From: Polaromonas sp. CF318 | Lineage (GTDB): Bacteria > Pseudomonadota > Gammaproteobacteria > Burkholderiales > Burkholderiaceae_C | DNA length: 64,000 nucleotides | Assembly: GCF_000282655.1 (NCBI RefSeq) | Contig: NZ_AKIV01000061.1 | Location: forward strand, 1-64,000 | Direction: 5' to 3' | Part shown: piece after piece, positions 33,742 through 42,275 of the stretch | How the letters are laid out: every line of letters starts with the position of its first letter | Numbering within the stretch: position 1 is the stretch's first letter | Position numbers and translations under genes: made by a program | Notes under the pieces: generated by a model | Databases searched by the model: none | What the model was told of the DNA's origin: nothing | What the model saw: only the letters and a program-made list of their open reading frames with translations

Positions 33742-33755
33742 ATCTTGCATACCAA
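33742..33755. promoter_or_regulatory. GntR operator candidate, site 1
   Basis: ATCTTGCATACCAA differs at one position from ATCTTGTATACCAA, found 30 bp upstream of the GntR gene at 34911. FCD-type GntR proteins bind T-N-G-T-N-N-A-C-N-A palindromes of this kind. Its occurrence ahead of both genes suggests that the regulator controls itself and the upstream binding-protein gene. Confidence 0.5.
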
Positions 33756-33935
33756 ATAGTGACAAATTCAACAGAATCACCGCAAAAAGGGGTAAATGCC
33801 GGGCGCAAAAAATAAGAAGAAGGTATAGGCTGACAAGGTCAACGGTTGAGCCAGATATGTCCATCAGGAATCGTGCAGGCCCGCCAGCCCTTCTTTTTGC
33901 GCCGGAAATTGGACTCCCTTTTTTGGGCCGAAGAT

Positions 33936-33951
33936 TGGCACAAGACTTGCA
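33936..33951 (+). promoter_or_regulatory. sigma-54 (RpoN) promoter
   Basis: TGGCAC at 33936-33941 and TTGCA at 33947-33951, separated by 5 bp, match the -24/-12 consensus exactly (GG at 33937-33938, GC at 33949-33950). The expected transcription start is near 33961, giving a leader of about 60 nt before the ATG at 34020. Such promoters need an AAA+ activator; nitrogen limitation is the usual cue for amino-acid transporters. Confidence 0.8.
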
Positions 33952-34019
33952 CGCAAGATTCAGGATTCAGGTCGCATCGGCGCAAATCGGTATGACTTTT
34001 TCAACCCACGGAGCGTGCC

Positions 34020-34811
34020 ATGACCTCAAGTAAATTCCTGCTTTCGCTGACCCTGACGGTTCTTTCACTCCTGTCGAGCTTTGGCGTCCATGCGCAAAAC
34101 GCCCTGGACACCATCCTCAAGAACAAAAAAATCACCATCGCGGTTCCGCCCGACTTTCCGCCTTATGGCTCCATGGGGGCGGACTTCAAGATCCAGGGCC
34201 TGGACGTCGACATGGCCAACTACATTGGCGCCAAACTGGGCGTGGCTGTCGATGTGATTCCCGTCAGCAGCGCCAACCGCATTCCTTACTTGCAGACGAA
34301 AAAGGCATCGCTGGTGATTGCCACCCTGGGCAGAAACCCGGACCGCGAAAAGCAGATCGATTTCGCCGGTGCGTATTCGCCTTTCTTCCAGGCCGTCTTT
34401 GGCCCAAGAACACTCAACATCAAGAGCTTCACGGACCTGGCGGGAAAAACCATTGGGGTGACGCGCGGCTCGGTCGAGGACGAGGAACTCAACAAGCTGG
34501 CGCCCGCGGGCACCGATATCCGCCGCTTTGACGACAACTTCAAGACGGTGAACGCCTTCACCGCCGGCCAGGTGCAGCTCATCGCCACGGGCGCTTCCGT
34601 TGCCGGCAACATCATGAGCAAGAGCCCGCAGTTGCGCACCGAGTACAAGCTGCTGCTCAAGGAGAGCCCCAACTTTATCGGCGTGCCCAAAGGGGAAGAC
34701 ACGCTCCGCCTGACCGTCAACGGCATTCTTGCCGAGGCCAAAAAGAACGGCGACCTGGACAAGATTTCGCTCAAATGGCTGGGGCGCCCCGCAGGCGATT
34801 TGCCGCAATAA
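34020..34811 (+). CDS. polar amino-acid ABC transporter binding protein (paralogue 1)
   Basis: The 263-residue family 3 binding protein has a signal peptide ending near FGVHAQ (about residue 25). The ligand-site landmarks are ITIAVPPDFPPYGSMG, GLDVDMANYIGAKLG, SSANRIPYLQTKKASLVIATL, and DLAGKTIGVTRGSVEDEEL. It aligns without gaps to the protein encoded at 35687; both are 263 aa and end LKWLGRPAGDLPQ. It is separated from the rest of the transporter by the GntR gene and has its own sigma-54 promoter. Confidence 0.92.
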   Translation: MTSSKFLLSLTLTVLSLLSSFGVHAQNALDTILKNKKITIAVPPDFPPYGSMGADFKIQGLDVDMANYIGAKLGVAVDVIPVSSANRIPYLQTKKASLVIATLGRNPDREKQIDFAGAYSPFFQAVFGPRTLNIKSFTDLAGKTIGVTRGSVEDEELNKLAPAGTDIRRFDDNFKTVNAFTAGQVQLIATGASVAGNIMSKSPQLRTEYKLLLKESPNFIGVPKGEDTLRLTVNGILAEAKKNGDLDKISLKWLGRPAGDLPQ

Positions 34812-34867
34812 ATTCATGCGACCGGGAGGGGACCACCCTCCCGAGAAAATCCCGATTAGACACACCA

Positions 34868-34881
34868 ATCTTGTATACCAA
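34868..34881. promoter_or_regulatory. GntR operator candidate, site 2
   Basis: ATCTTGTATACCAA lies 30 bp upstream of the GntR ATG and contains the near-palindrome TTGTATACCAA. Position and sequence suit autoregulation by the adjacent FCD-type GntR protein. A one-mismatch copy stands at 33742-33755. Confidence 0.55.
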
Positions 34882-34910
34882 TATTGCGCTAGCTCATCTA
34901 CATTTTCACC

Positions 34911-35690
34911 ATGGCCACTGCCCCCGACATCAGCAACCGCATCATCGAAGCCGTGATGGCGCAAAAGCTCGCCCCCGGCTCGCGCCTGGGCGAGCAGCAG
35001 CTGGCCCTGCTGTTTGACTGCAGCCGCACCATCGTCCGCGAGGCCCTGACCCGGCTGGCGGTGCGCGGCATCGTCACTGTCAGCAGCCGGCGCGGCTGGT
35101 ACGTGATCGAGCCTTCCCAGGAAGAAGCGCGCGAGGCCTTCGAGGCGCGCCGCGTGATCGAGATGGGCTTGATCCGCTGCACCACCGACGTGAGCAAGGC
35201 CGCCATCAAGCAGCTCAAGGGCCACCTGACCCGCGAAAAAGCCGCCATCAAGGGCGACGACGTGGGCCTGCGCAGCTTTTTGCTCGGCGACTTCCATGTC
35301 TGCCTGGCCGAATGCCTGGGCAACAGCCTGCTGGCCGACACCTTGCGCGACTTCACCGCGCGCACCACGCTGATCGCCATGCTGTACCAGTCCTCGCACG
35401 ACGCGGCGCAGTCCTGCGAAGAGCATGTGCTCATCGTGCAGGCCCTCGAAAAAGGCGACCTGGCGAAAGCCGAAAAGCTCATGCAGGCGCATATCGGCAG
35501 CGTGCAGGCCGCGCTCAAGCTGCAGGCCGGCGCCGGCGATCCGCTGGCGCAGCTGCGCAGCGCGCTGAGCCCGCTGGATGCGCAAGGCAACAAACCGGCA
35601 TCTTCCTCGCCTTCCCGTGTTCGCAAAACCGGCCGTGCATCGGCCAAACCCTCTGACGATTCCTCAACCTACCTTGGAGCCCTGCTATGA
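34911..35690 (+). CDS. GntR family regulator, FCD type
   Basis: The 259-residue protein has an N-terminal winged helix (about 1-72, with KLAPGSRLGEQQLALLFDCS and RTIVREALTRLAVRGIV) and a helical FCD ligand domain (about 80-225). Conserved acid and histidine positions in that domain, such as DFHVCLAECLGN and CEEHVLIVQAL, probably bind metal and a carboxylate effector. Its last codons overlap the start of the next binding-protein gene (ATGA at 35687), so it is co-translated with the transporter it probably regulates. Confidence 0.92.
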   Translation: MATAPDISNRIIEAVMAQKLAPGSRLGEQQLALLFDCSRTIVREALTRLAVRGIVTVSSRRGWYVIEPSQEEAREAFEARRVIEMGLIRCTTDVSKAAIKQLKGHLTREKAAIKGDDVGLRSFLLGDFHVCLAECLGNSLLADTLRDFTARTTLIAMLYQSSHDAAQSCEEHVLIVQALEKGDLAKAEKLMQAHIGSVQAALKLQAGAGDPLAQLRSALSPLDAQGNKPASSSPSRVRKTGRASAKPSDDSSTYLGALL

Positions 35691-36478
35691 AGTCCAGCAA
35701 ACGCGTTTTTTCCTTCGCCCTCGCCGCAGCCGCGGTGCTGGCCGCCACCGGCGCCCATGCGCAAACCGCGCTGGACGACATCATGAAAGCCAAGGAAATC
35801 AAGATCGCCATCCCGACCGACTTCCCGCCCTACGGCATGGTCGGCACTGACTTGAAGCCCCAGGGCCTGGATGTCGAGATGGCCGGCTACATCGCGCAAA
35901 AACTCGGCGTCAAGGTGGAACTGGTTCCCGTGACCAGCGCCAACCGCATCGCCTACCTGCAAACCAAAAAGGCCGACCTGGTGATTTCCACGCTGGGCAA
36001 AACCGCGGAGCGCGAAAAAGTCATCGACTTCACCGCCGCCTACACCCCCTTCTTCCAGGCCGTGTTCGGCCCCAAGAGCATGAGCGTGAAGTCTTTTGCC
36101 GACCTCAACGGCAAAACCATCAGCGTCACGCGCGCCGCCCTGGAGGACCAGGAACTGAGCAAGGTCGCGCCCGCCGGTGCGGACATCAAGCGCTTTGAAG
36201 ACAACAACACCACCGTGTCGGCCTACACCGCCGGCCAGGTGCAGCTGATCGCCACGGGGGCCTCGGTGGCCGGCAACATGATCGCCAAGAACCCGCAACT
36301 CAACACCGAGTACAAGCTGCTGCTGAAAGACTCCCCCAACTTCATCGGCGTGGCCAAGGGTGAAGACAAACTGCGCCTCAAAGTCAATGAAGTGATTGCC
36401 GAAGCCAAGAAAAACGGCGACCTCGACAAACTGGCCCTCAAGTGGCTGGGTCGTCCTGCCGGCGATCTTCCACAATAA
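35687..36478 (+). CDS. polar amino-acid ABC transporter binding protein (paralogue 2)
   Basis: The 263-residue family 3 periplasmic binding protein has a signal peptide (1-25, ending AHA-Q). It shares every landmark with the paralogue at 34020, including IAIPTDFPPYG, SANRIAYLQTKKADLVISTL and AYTAGQVQLIATGASVAGN. It is translationally coupled to the GntR gene and precedes two permeases and an ATPase, so it is the operon's primary binding protein. Differences from its paralogue are scattered, which suggests diverged ligand affinity and not gene decay. Confidence 0.93.
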   Translation: MKSSKRVFSFALAAAAVLAATGAHAQTALDDIMKAKEIKIAIPTDFPPYGMVGTDLKPQGLDVEMAGYIAQKLGVKVELVPVTSANRIAYLQTKKADLVISTLGKTAEREKVIDFTAAYTPFFQAVFGPKSMSVKSFADLNGKTISVTRAALEDQELSKVAPAGADIKRFEDNNTTVSAYTAGQVQLIATGASVAGNMIAKNPQLNTEYKLLLKDSPNFIGVAKGEDKLRLKVNEVIAEAKKNGDLDKLALKWLGRPAGDLPQ

Positions 36479-36485
36479 GTTGCAC

Positions 36486-36600
36486 ACCCCCGTTGCGGTT
36501 CGCTTCGCGTAACCGCCTCCCCCCTTGCAGGGGGCGCCGCTTGCGGCCCGGCGAAGCCGGTTCCGCTGCGGCTGCTGGCCTGCAGGCAGCCCCTCTCAAC
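36486..36600 (+). repeat. post-stop intergenic repeat, copy C
   Basis: The element starts seven bases after the binding-protein stop, reading in the direction of transcription. It has a CCCCCG head, a TTCGCTTCGCGTAA hairpin, CCCCCCTTGCAGGGGG, and CGGCCCGGCGAAGCCGG followed by TTCCGC. A GCTGC-rich end (GCGGCTGCTGGCCTGCAGGC) follows. It occupies the binding-protein/permease junction, where differential expression is expected. Confidence 0.85.
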
Positions 36601-36614
36601 AGGAAGTGAATCAG

Positions 36615-37277
36615 ATGCGTGTCGAGCTTGATTTCATGGCGGTGCTGTCGCAGTGGCCGCTGCTGGCCACCGGCGTCGTCTGGACGCTGGGCCTGACGGC
36701 GATCTCGTCGGTGGCCGGCGTCTTTGTGGGCATGGGCTTTGCCTGGGCGCGCGCCAGCGGCCCCACCTGGCTGCGCTGGGTGGTGGGCACTTACGTCGAG
36801 CTGATACGCAACACGCCTTTTATCGTGCAGCTGTTCTTCATCTTTTTCGGCCTGCCGGCCCTGGGCTTCAAGCTCTCGCCCGAGGTCGCCTCGGTGCTGG
36901 CCATGGTGATCAACCTGGCGGCCTATGCCACCGAGATCATTCGCGCCGGCGTTGAAGCCACGCCGCGCGGCCAGATCGAGGCGGCCGAAAGCCTGGCGCT
37001 CAACCGCGTGCAGATCTATACCCGCGTGGTGCTGCCGCCTGCGCTCAAGAAAGTCTGGCCCGCCATGGTGAGCCAGATCATCATCGTGATGCTGGGCTCG
37101 GCCGTCTGCGGCCAGATCTCGACACAGGAACTGTCTTACGCCGCTAACCTGATCCAGGGCCGCAACTTCCGGGCCTTTGAGGCCTTCATCGTCGCCACGT
37201 TGATTTACCTGGCGCTGTCAGTGGCGGTACGCAAGCTCCTCAATTGGGCCGGGCCGAAATTTCTCTTCGGCCGCTAG
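36615..37277 (+). CDS. amino-acid ABC transporter permease (HisM/GlnP-type) 1
   Basis: The 220-residue inner-membrane protein has about five membrane segments. Its EAA coupling loop is YATEIIRAGVEATPRGQIEAAESLALN (about 109-135), which contacts the ATPase, and RNTPFIVQLFFIFFGLP (about 63-79) is typical of polar amino-acid permeases. The ATG at 36615 follows AACAGGAAG. It pairs with the permease at 37405 to form a heterodimeric channel. Confidence 0.92.
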   Translation: MRVELDFMAVLSQWPLLATGVVWTLGLTAISSVAGVFVGMGFAWARASGPTWLRWVVGTYVELIRNTPFIVQLFFIFFGLPALGFKLSPEVASVLAMVINLAAYATEIIRAGVEATPRGQIEAAESLALNRVQIYTRVVLPPALKKVWPAMVSQIIIVMLGSAVCGQISTQELSYAANLIQGRNFRAFEAFIVATLIYLALSVAVRKLLNWAGPKFLFGR

Positions 37278-37286
37278 AAATGAAGC

Positions 37287-37374
37287 CCCCACGTTCGCTC
37301 ACTGCGTGTAGCTCTCTGCCCCCCGAGGGGGCGCTGCGCCTGCGGCCCGGCAGAGCCGGTTCCGCGGCCCCTGC
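37287..37374 (+). repeat. post-stop intergenic repeat, copy D
   Basis: The element begins nine bases after the first permease stop. It reads CCCCCACGTTCGCTCACTGC, then GTGTAGCTCTCT, a CCCCCCGAGGGGG hairpin, and GCGGCCCGGCAGAGCCGG followed by TTCCGCGGCCCC. It is the best match to the shared consensus and lies between the two permease genes, in transcript-sense orientation. Confidence 0.88.
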
Positions 37375-37404
37375 TGGTATGAACACTGTTCAAAAGGAAT
37401 CGCC

Positions 37405-38074
37405 ATGATTGAGTTTTCAATCTGGGACATCTTCCGCAACCTGCTGCTCGCGGCGCGCTGGACCGTCGTGCTCTCGCTGGTCGCCTTCATAGGCGGCGGG
37501 CTGGTCGGTGCGCTGCTGCTGGTGGGCCGGCTGTCGGCCGCGCGCTCCGCGCCGGGCGCGCAAAAAGCCGCGCGCATCGTGCGCCGCGTGCTGGACGGCT
37601 ATGTGCTGCTGTTCCAGGGTACGCCGCTGCTGATGCAGCTCTTTCTGGCCTATTTCGGTTTAGCGCTCTTCGGCATCAATGTGCCGGCCTGGGTGGCGGC
37701 CGGGGTGGCGCTCACGCTGTACACCAGCGCCTACCTGGCCGAAATCTGGCGCGGCTGCGTCGACGCGATTCCCAGGGGCCAGTGGGAGGCCGCGCAAAGC
37801 CTGGCGCTCAATTTCGGCGAACAGCTGCGCTACATCGTGCTGCCGCAGGCCGTGCGCATCGCCGTGCCGCCCACCGTAGGTTTCCTGGTGCAGGTCATCA
37901 AGGGCACGGCACTGGCCTCGGTGATCGGTTTTATCGAGCTGACCAAGGCCGGCACCATGATCACCAACGCCACCTTCAAACCCTTTGTGGTCTACAGCTG
38001 CGTGGCGCTGATGTATTTCGCGCTGTGTTTCCCCGTGTCCCTGTATGCCCGCAAGCTTGAGAGGAAAGCCCGCA

Positions 38075-38085
<11 letters not shown>
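37405..38085 (+). CDS. amino-acid ABC transporter permease 2
   Basis: The 226-residue HisM-type permease has about five membrane segments, QGTPLLMQLFLAYFGLALFG (about 72-91), and the EAA loop YLAEIWRGCVDAIPRGQWEAAQSLALN. An AAAAGGAAT ribosome site precedes the ATG. Its last 11 bases overlap the ATPase gene start at 38075. It should form the membrane channel with the permease encoded at 36615. Confidence 0.92.
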
Positions 38086-38845
<760 letters not shown>

Positions 38846-39092
38846 GCGCGCGCGGCAAACGCGCCCCGTCCGGCTTCGGGATTGCGCAAAGCGCACCAAA
38901 GCCGCGCGTCCCATGGGCCGTGGCCGGTCCAGGCCCGGCTTTTTCGGCACCGGCTTGACCCCGGCCCTGCAGGGTCGCGCGGCTTCCCGCACAATGGCGG
39001 GGTTAAACCTGCCCCTCTCTTGATGGGACAGCTACCGCCGCCCACCGCCCCTGGGCGGCTTGTGCCGTCCCCGCTTACCCGCCGCCGCCTTC

Positions 39093-40259
39093 ATGAACAC
39101 CATGCCTCCCATTCTGTATTTCTTCGCGCTGTGCAATCTGGTCATAGGCAGCGGCGCCTTTGTGCTGGGCGGCATCCTGCAGCCCATGAGCGCCTCGCTT
39201 GGCATCAGCGTGGCGGCGGCCGGCCAGGCCATGACGGCCTATGCGGTGGCCACCGCCGTACTGGCGCCGCTGCTCATCATCCTCACGGCCCGCTGGCCGC
39301 GCAAACGCGCCGTGCAGCTGGCGCTGGCACTGTTCACCGCGGGTTGCCTGGTGTGCGCCCTCGCGCCCAACCTGCCCCTGCTGCTGCTGGGCCGCGTGCT
39401 GATGGGCGCGGGCGCGATGTTCACCGCGGCGGCCTCGGCGCTGGCCGTCAGCATGGTGGTGCCCGCGCTGCGCGGCCGGGCGCTGTCCATCACCTTCCTG
39501 GGCATGAGCATCAGCTATGCCGTGGGCCTGCCCATAGGCGCCTGGCTGGGTTTTGAATTCGGCTGGCGCGTGCCGGTGTGGCTCTCGGCGGCCGCCAGCG
39601 GCGCGGCATTGGCCGCGGCCAGTTGGCTGATTCCCGCCAACATGGCCAGTGCCGGCACCAGCTTCGCGGGCTTTCAGGCGGCTGCGCGCCAGGGCGCGGT
39701 GCTGCGCGTATGGGGCCGCACCTTGCTGTATTTCATCGCCATTTTCAGCGTTTTTGCCTACGTCGGGCCGGTGCTGCACGCGCTCAACCCCATGAATTCG
39801 GCGCAGCTCTCGGCCACGCTGGCCGTCTTCGGCCTGGCCGGTGTGGGCGGCACGCTGATGGGCGGCTGGGCCACCGACCGCTTCGGCGCATTGCGCACCA
39901 TGCGCGTGCAGCTCGCCGTGCTGGTCGCGATGATGTGCCTGCTGCCGCTCACGCGCGGCAGTGTGCCGGCCACCATGGCCGTGCTGGTGCTGTGGGGCAT
40001 CGCCGGCTTCGGCCTGATGGCGCCGCAGCAAAGCCGGCTGGCCAGCCTCTCGCCGGCACAGGCGCCCTTGCTGCTGAGCCTCAACGGCTCCATGCTGTAT
40101 GTGGGTACGGCGCTGGGCGCGGTGATCAGCGGCGCGCTGCTGGACCATGTGGGCTTTGCGCAGCTGGGCTGGGTGGGTGTGCCTTTCGGCCTGCTGGCCA
40201 TGCTCACCCTGGTGTTTGACCGCATGCCCGCGCGTGTGCCGGCGTCGGCCGCCGCATAA
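39093..40259 (+). CDS. MFS transporter (AraJ/arabinose-efflux-like)
   Basis: The 388-residue protein has 12 predicted membrane segments and the MFS signatures GGILQPMSASLGISVAAAG at the start, LLLLGRVLMGAGAMFTAAA in segment 4 and GGWATDRFGALRTMR in the central loop. It is most like drug- or sugar-efflux MFS proteins of the AraJ/PbuE group. The ATG at 39093 has a weak ribosome site; an upstream non-ATG start is possible. It is followed 15 bp later by a small gene. Confidence 0.86.
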   Translation: MNTMPPILYFFALCNLVIGSGAFVLGGILQPMSASLGISVAAAGQAMTAYAVATAVLAPLLIILTARWPRKRAVQLALALFTAGCLVCALAPNLPLLLLGRVLMGAGAMFTAAASALAVSMVVPALRGRALSITFLGMSISYAVGLPIGAWLGFEFGWRVPVWLSAAASGAALAAASWLIPANMASAGTSFAGFQAAARQGAVLRVWGRTLLYFIAIFSVFAYVGPVLHALNPMNSAQLSATLAVFGLAGVGGTLMGGWATDRFGALRTMRVQLAVLVAMMCLLPLTRGSVPATMAVLVLWGIAGFGLMAPQQSRLASLSPAQAPLLLSLNGSMLYVGTALGAVISGALLDHVGFAQLGWVGVPFGLLAMLTLVFDRMPARVPASAAA

Positions 40260-40274
40260 CCCTGACATCGCACC

Positions 40275-40565
40275 ATGACAGCACAGGGCCAGCTCGACAG
40301 CGTGCAAACCGCCTTGCGGCAGTTGCGCAGCGGTGCGCTCGGCATGGCGGCTTTTTCGCAGGTCGCGATGGAGCAGCACAGCCTGGCGGCAGCCTTGCCT
40401 GAGCGTTTTGGCGAAGTGCTGTCGCAGTTGCTGAACCGGCTCGAGTCCAGCGCGCTGTTCACCGAGGAAAGCTGCTCGTTCAGCCAGCAGGATTTGCTGG
40501 ACAGCCTGCAGCTGTGGCTGGACAAGGCACGGCTGCAGTTGCAAAAAACCGAGGCCAAAAACTGA
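40275..40565 (+). CDS. small helical hypothetical protein (96 aa)
   Basis: The 96-residue product is predicted all-helical, with two amphipathic segments (QLDSVQTALRQLRSGALGMA and LSQLLNRLESSALFTEESC). It has no signal or membrane segment. It starts 15 bp after the MFS stop on the same strand, so it is probably in the same transcript. I do not recognise its family. Confidence 0.6.
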   Translation: MTAQGQLDSVQTALRQLRSGALGMAAFSQVAMEQHSLAAALPERFGEVLSQLLNRLESSALFTEESCSFSQQDLLDSLQLWLDKARLQLQKTEAKN

Positions 40566-40684
40566 ACTCGCGGTAACTTATCCGGATCCTGCCTGGCATT
40601 CACCCCTGCGCCATTTGCTGTGTGACGGCGATCGACAAAAAAGCACCGTAGCGGAACGCCCCCGGCGCATGCTAAGGTTGGTGC

Positions 40685-42085
40685 ATGCCCAAAGCCATAC
40701 GCTACACCCTGCTGTCGCTGCGCGACCTGGCCGCCTCGGCTGGGCCTTTCATCGTGCTGGCCTTTGCCTTGCTGGCGCTGGCCTACTGGTGGCTGGACCC
40801 GAACCCGCCCAAGCGCGTGACGCTGGCCACCGGGCCGGCGCAAAGCGCGTACGAGGAGTTCGGCAAACGCTACGCCAAGGCGCTGGCGGCCGAGGGCATA
40901 GAGGTGGTGCTCCGGCCCTCCGAAGGCTCGGCCGCCAATCTGCAGCTGCTGCGTGAAGGCAAGGTCGACGTGGGGTTTGTCCAGGGCGGCACCAGCGACT
41001 ACACCGAGCAGGACGAAGAGGACCTGGCCTCGCTCGGCAGCCTGTTTGTGGAGCCGCTCTGGCTGTTTTACCGCGAGGACGCCGCGCGCAAGGTGGCCGC
41101 GGCGGCGCGAACTGGCAAAACCAAGGCCAGCCAGGCTGCTGGCAAGGCCGATCCGGCCGAAGACGCCAGCCTGAGTTCGCTCACGCAGTTGCAGGGCCTG
41201 CGCGTCAACACCGGCACGCCCGGCAGCGGCGTTCCCAGCCTGATGGCCAAGCTGCTGGAAAGCAACCACATTGACCCGGCCTCGCTGAAGATATCCCGGC
41301 TGGAGCAGACGCCCGCCACCGTGGCCTTCCTGGGCGGTGAGCTGGACGCCATCGTGTTCGCCTCCGCGCCCGAGTCGCTGATGGTGCAGATGCTGCTGCA
41401 GACACCCGGCGTGAAGCTGATGAACTTCGCGCAAAGCGAGGCCTACTCCAGGCGCTTTGCCTTCCTGACACCGACCCGCCTGCCGCGCGGTGTGGTGGAC
41501 CTGGCCGCCAACATCCCGCCCGACGACGTGCGGCTGGTGGCCTCCACCACCTCGCTGATCACGCGCACCACCACCCACCCTGCCCTGCAGCAGCTGCTGG
41601 CGCAGGCCGGCAACGAGATCCACGGCGGGGCCGGCTGGTTCAAGAGCGCCCGCGAATACCCGAATCGCGACAACAGCGAGCTGCCCATCGCCAAGGAAGC
41701 CGAACGCGCCATCAAGAACGGCACGCCGGTGCTGCAGCGCTACCTGCGGTTCTGGGTGGCCAACCTGGTGGAGCGCATGTGGCTGGTGATGGGCATCATC
41801 ATCGCCATCATGCTGCCGCTGTCGCGCATCATCCCGCCGCTGTACGCCTTTCGCGTGCGTTCACGCATCTTCCGCTGGTACGGCCGGCTGCGCGACATCG
41901 AGAACCGTGTGGAAAACAGCGGCGACAGCGACCGCAACAGCAGCAAAAACAAGGCCCTGCTGGAAGAACTCAACGACCTGGAACGCCGGGCCGAAAAAAT
42001 CACGGTGCCGCTGTCCTATACCGACGAGCTGTACGCGCTGCGCGGCAATATTCACCTGGTGCGCAGGAAGCTGCAGCGGCTTTAG
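40685..42085 (+). CDS. TAXI-type solute-binding protein with two membrane anchors
   Basis: The 466-residue protein has an N-terminal anchor (about 18-37, PFIVLAFALLALAYWW). A TAXI-family binding domain follows (about 45-330): VTLATGPAQSAYEEFGKRYA, PSEGSAANLQLLREGKVDVGFVQGGTSDY and GLRVNTGTPGSGVPSLMAKLL. A second membrane segment (MWLVMGIIIAIMLPLSRIIP, about 367-386) leads to a charged helical tail of about 80 residues that should be cytoplasmic. No TRAP permease genes are nearby. A tethered binding domain with a cytoplasmic tail could sense a ligand as well as deliver it. Confidence 0.85.
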   Translation: MPKAIRYTLLSLRDLAASAGPFIVLAFALLALAYWWLDPNPPKRVTLATGPAQSAYEEFGKRYAKALAAEGIEVVLRPSEGSAANLQLLREGKVDVGFVQGGTSDYTEQDEEDLASLGSLFVEPLWLFYREDAARKVAAAARTGKTKASQAAGKADPAEDASLSSLTQLQGLRVNTGTPGSGVPSLMAKLLESNHIDPASLKISRLEQTPATVAFLGGELDAIVFASAPESLMVQMLLQTPGVKLMNFAQSEAYSRRFAFLTPTRLPRGVVDLAANIPPDDVRLVASTTSLITRTTTHPALQQLLAQAGNEIHGGAGWFKSAREYPNRDNSELPIAKEAERAIKNGTPVLQRYLRFWVANLVERMWLVMGIIIAIMLPLSRIIPPLYAFRVRSRIFRWYGRLRDIENRVENSGDSDRNSSKNKALLEELNDLERRAEKITVPLSYTDELYALRGNIHLVRRKLQRL

Positions 42086-42139
42086 CGGGCCGGCCCGCCG
42101 TTTTGAGGCAGGCGGGCGGCACCTAAAAAGGGCGTGCCG

Positions 42140-42166
42140 GGCCCTGTTTGGGGCGGCAACAGGGCC
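42140..42166. terminator. hairpin downstream of TAXI gene
   Basis: GGCCCTGTT (42140-42148) and AACAGGGCC (42158-42166) form a perfect 9-bp stem with a 9-nt loop, 55 bp after the TAXI stop. There is no T run behind it, so it may be a Rho-dependent or processing site and not a classical terminator. Confidence 0.4.
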
Positions 42167-42224
42167 GCGCAAAGCGTTTCCAGGCGCCGCGTTGTTTCTT
42201 TAACCCTAAAGTAAACCCCTGTGT

Positions 42225-42240
42225 CGGCATATCATTTGCT
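42225..42240 (+). promoter_or_regulatory. probable sigma-54 promoter of peptide ABC operon
   Basis: CGGCAT at 42225-42230 and TTGCT at 42236-42240 with a 5-bp gap match the -24/-12 element (TGGCAC-N5-TTGCW) at the invariant GG and GC and at most other positions. Start of transcription would be near 42251, about 25 nt before the first permease ATG. It is a weaker match than the amino-acid operon's promoter. Confidence 0.5.
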
Positions 42241-42245
42241 CTGCT

Positions 42246-42261
42246 AGTATCGCCCGATACT
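42246..42261. promoter_or_regulatory. inverted repeat AGTATCG-CC-CGATACT
   Basis: A perfect 7-bp inverted repeat with a 2-bp spacer covers the predicted transcription start of the peptide transporter operon and ends 14 bp before its first ATG. It could be a repressor site or, if transcribed, a hairpin next to the ribosome binding site. Confidence 0.45.
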
Positions 42262-42275
42262 TTTTTCTTTGGCCG

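Larger units (their letters stand above)
33654..34019. other. 366-bp regulatory region, no gene
   Basis: This is the longest AT-rich non-coding stretch in the window. It contains two GGTGCACA direct repeats, a copy of a GntR-type operator and a sigma-54 promoter, each listed separately. No reading frame in it has plausible content. It precedes the first binding-protein gene of the amino-acid transporter. Confidence 0.7.

Noticed and set aside
34861..34910. A sigma-70 promoter for the GntR gene using TTGTAT as -35
   Set aside because: No acceptable -10 stands at 16-18 bp, and the same bases form the proposed operator, so no promoter was called.
39758..41623. A 621-codon minus-strand frame opposite the MFS and TAXI genes
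   Set aside because: It has low-complexity Gln/Arg/His-rich content without any family signature, and both opposite-strand genes are convincing.
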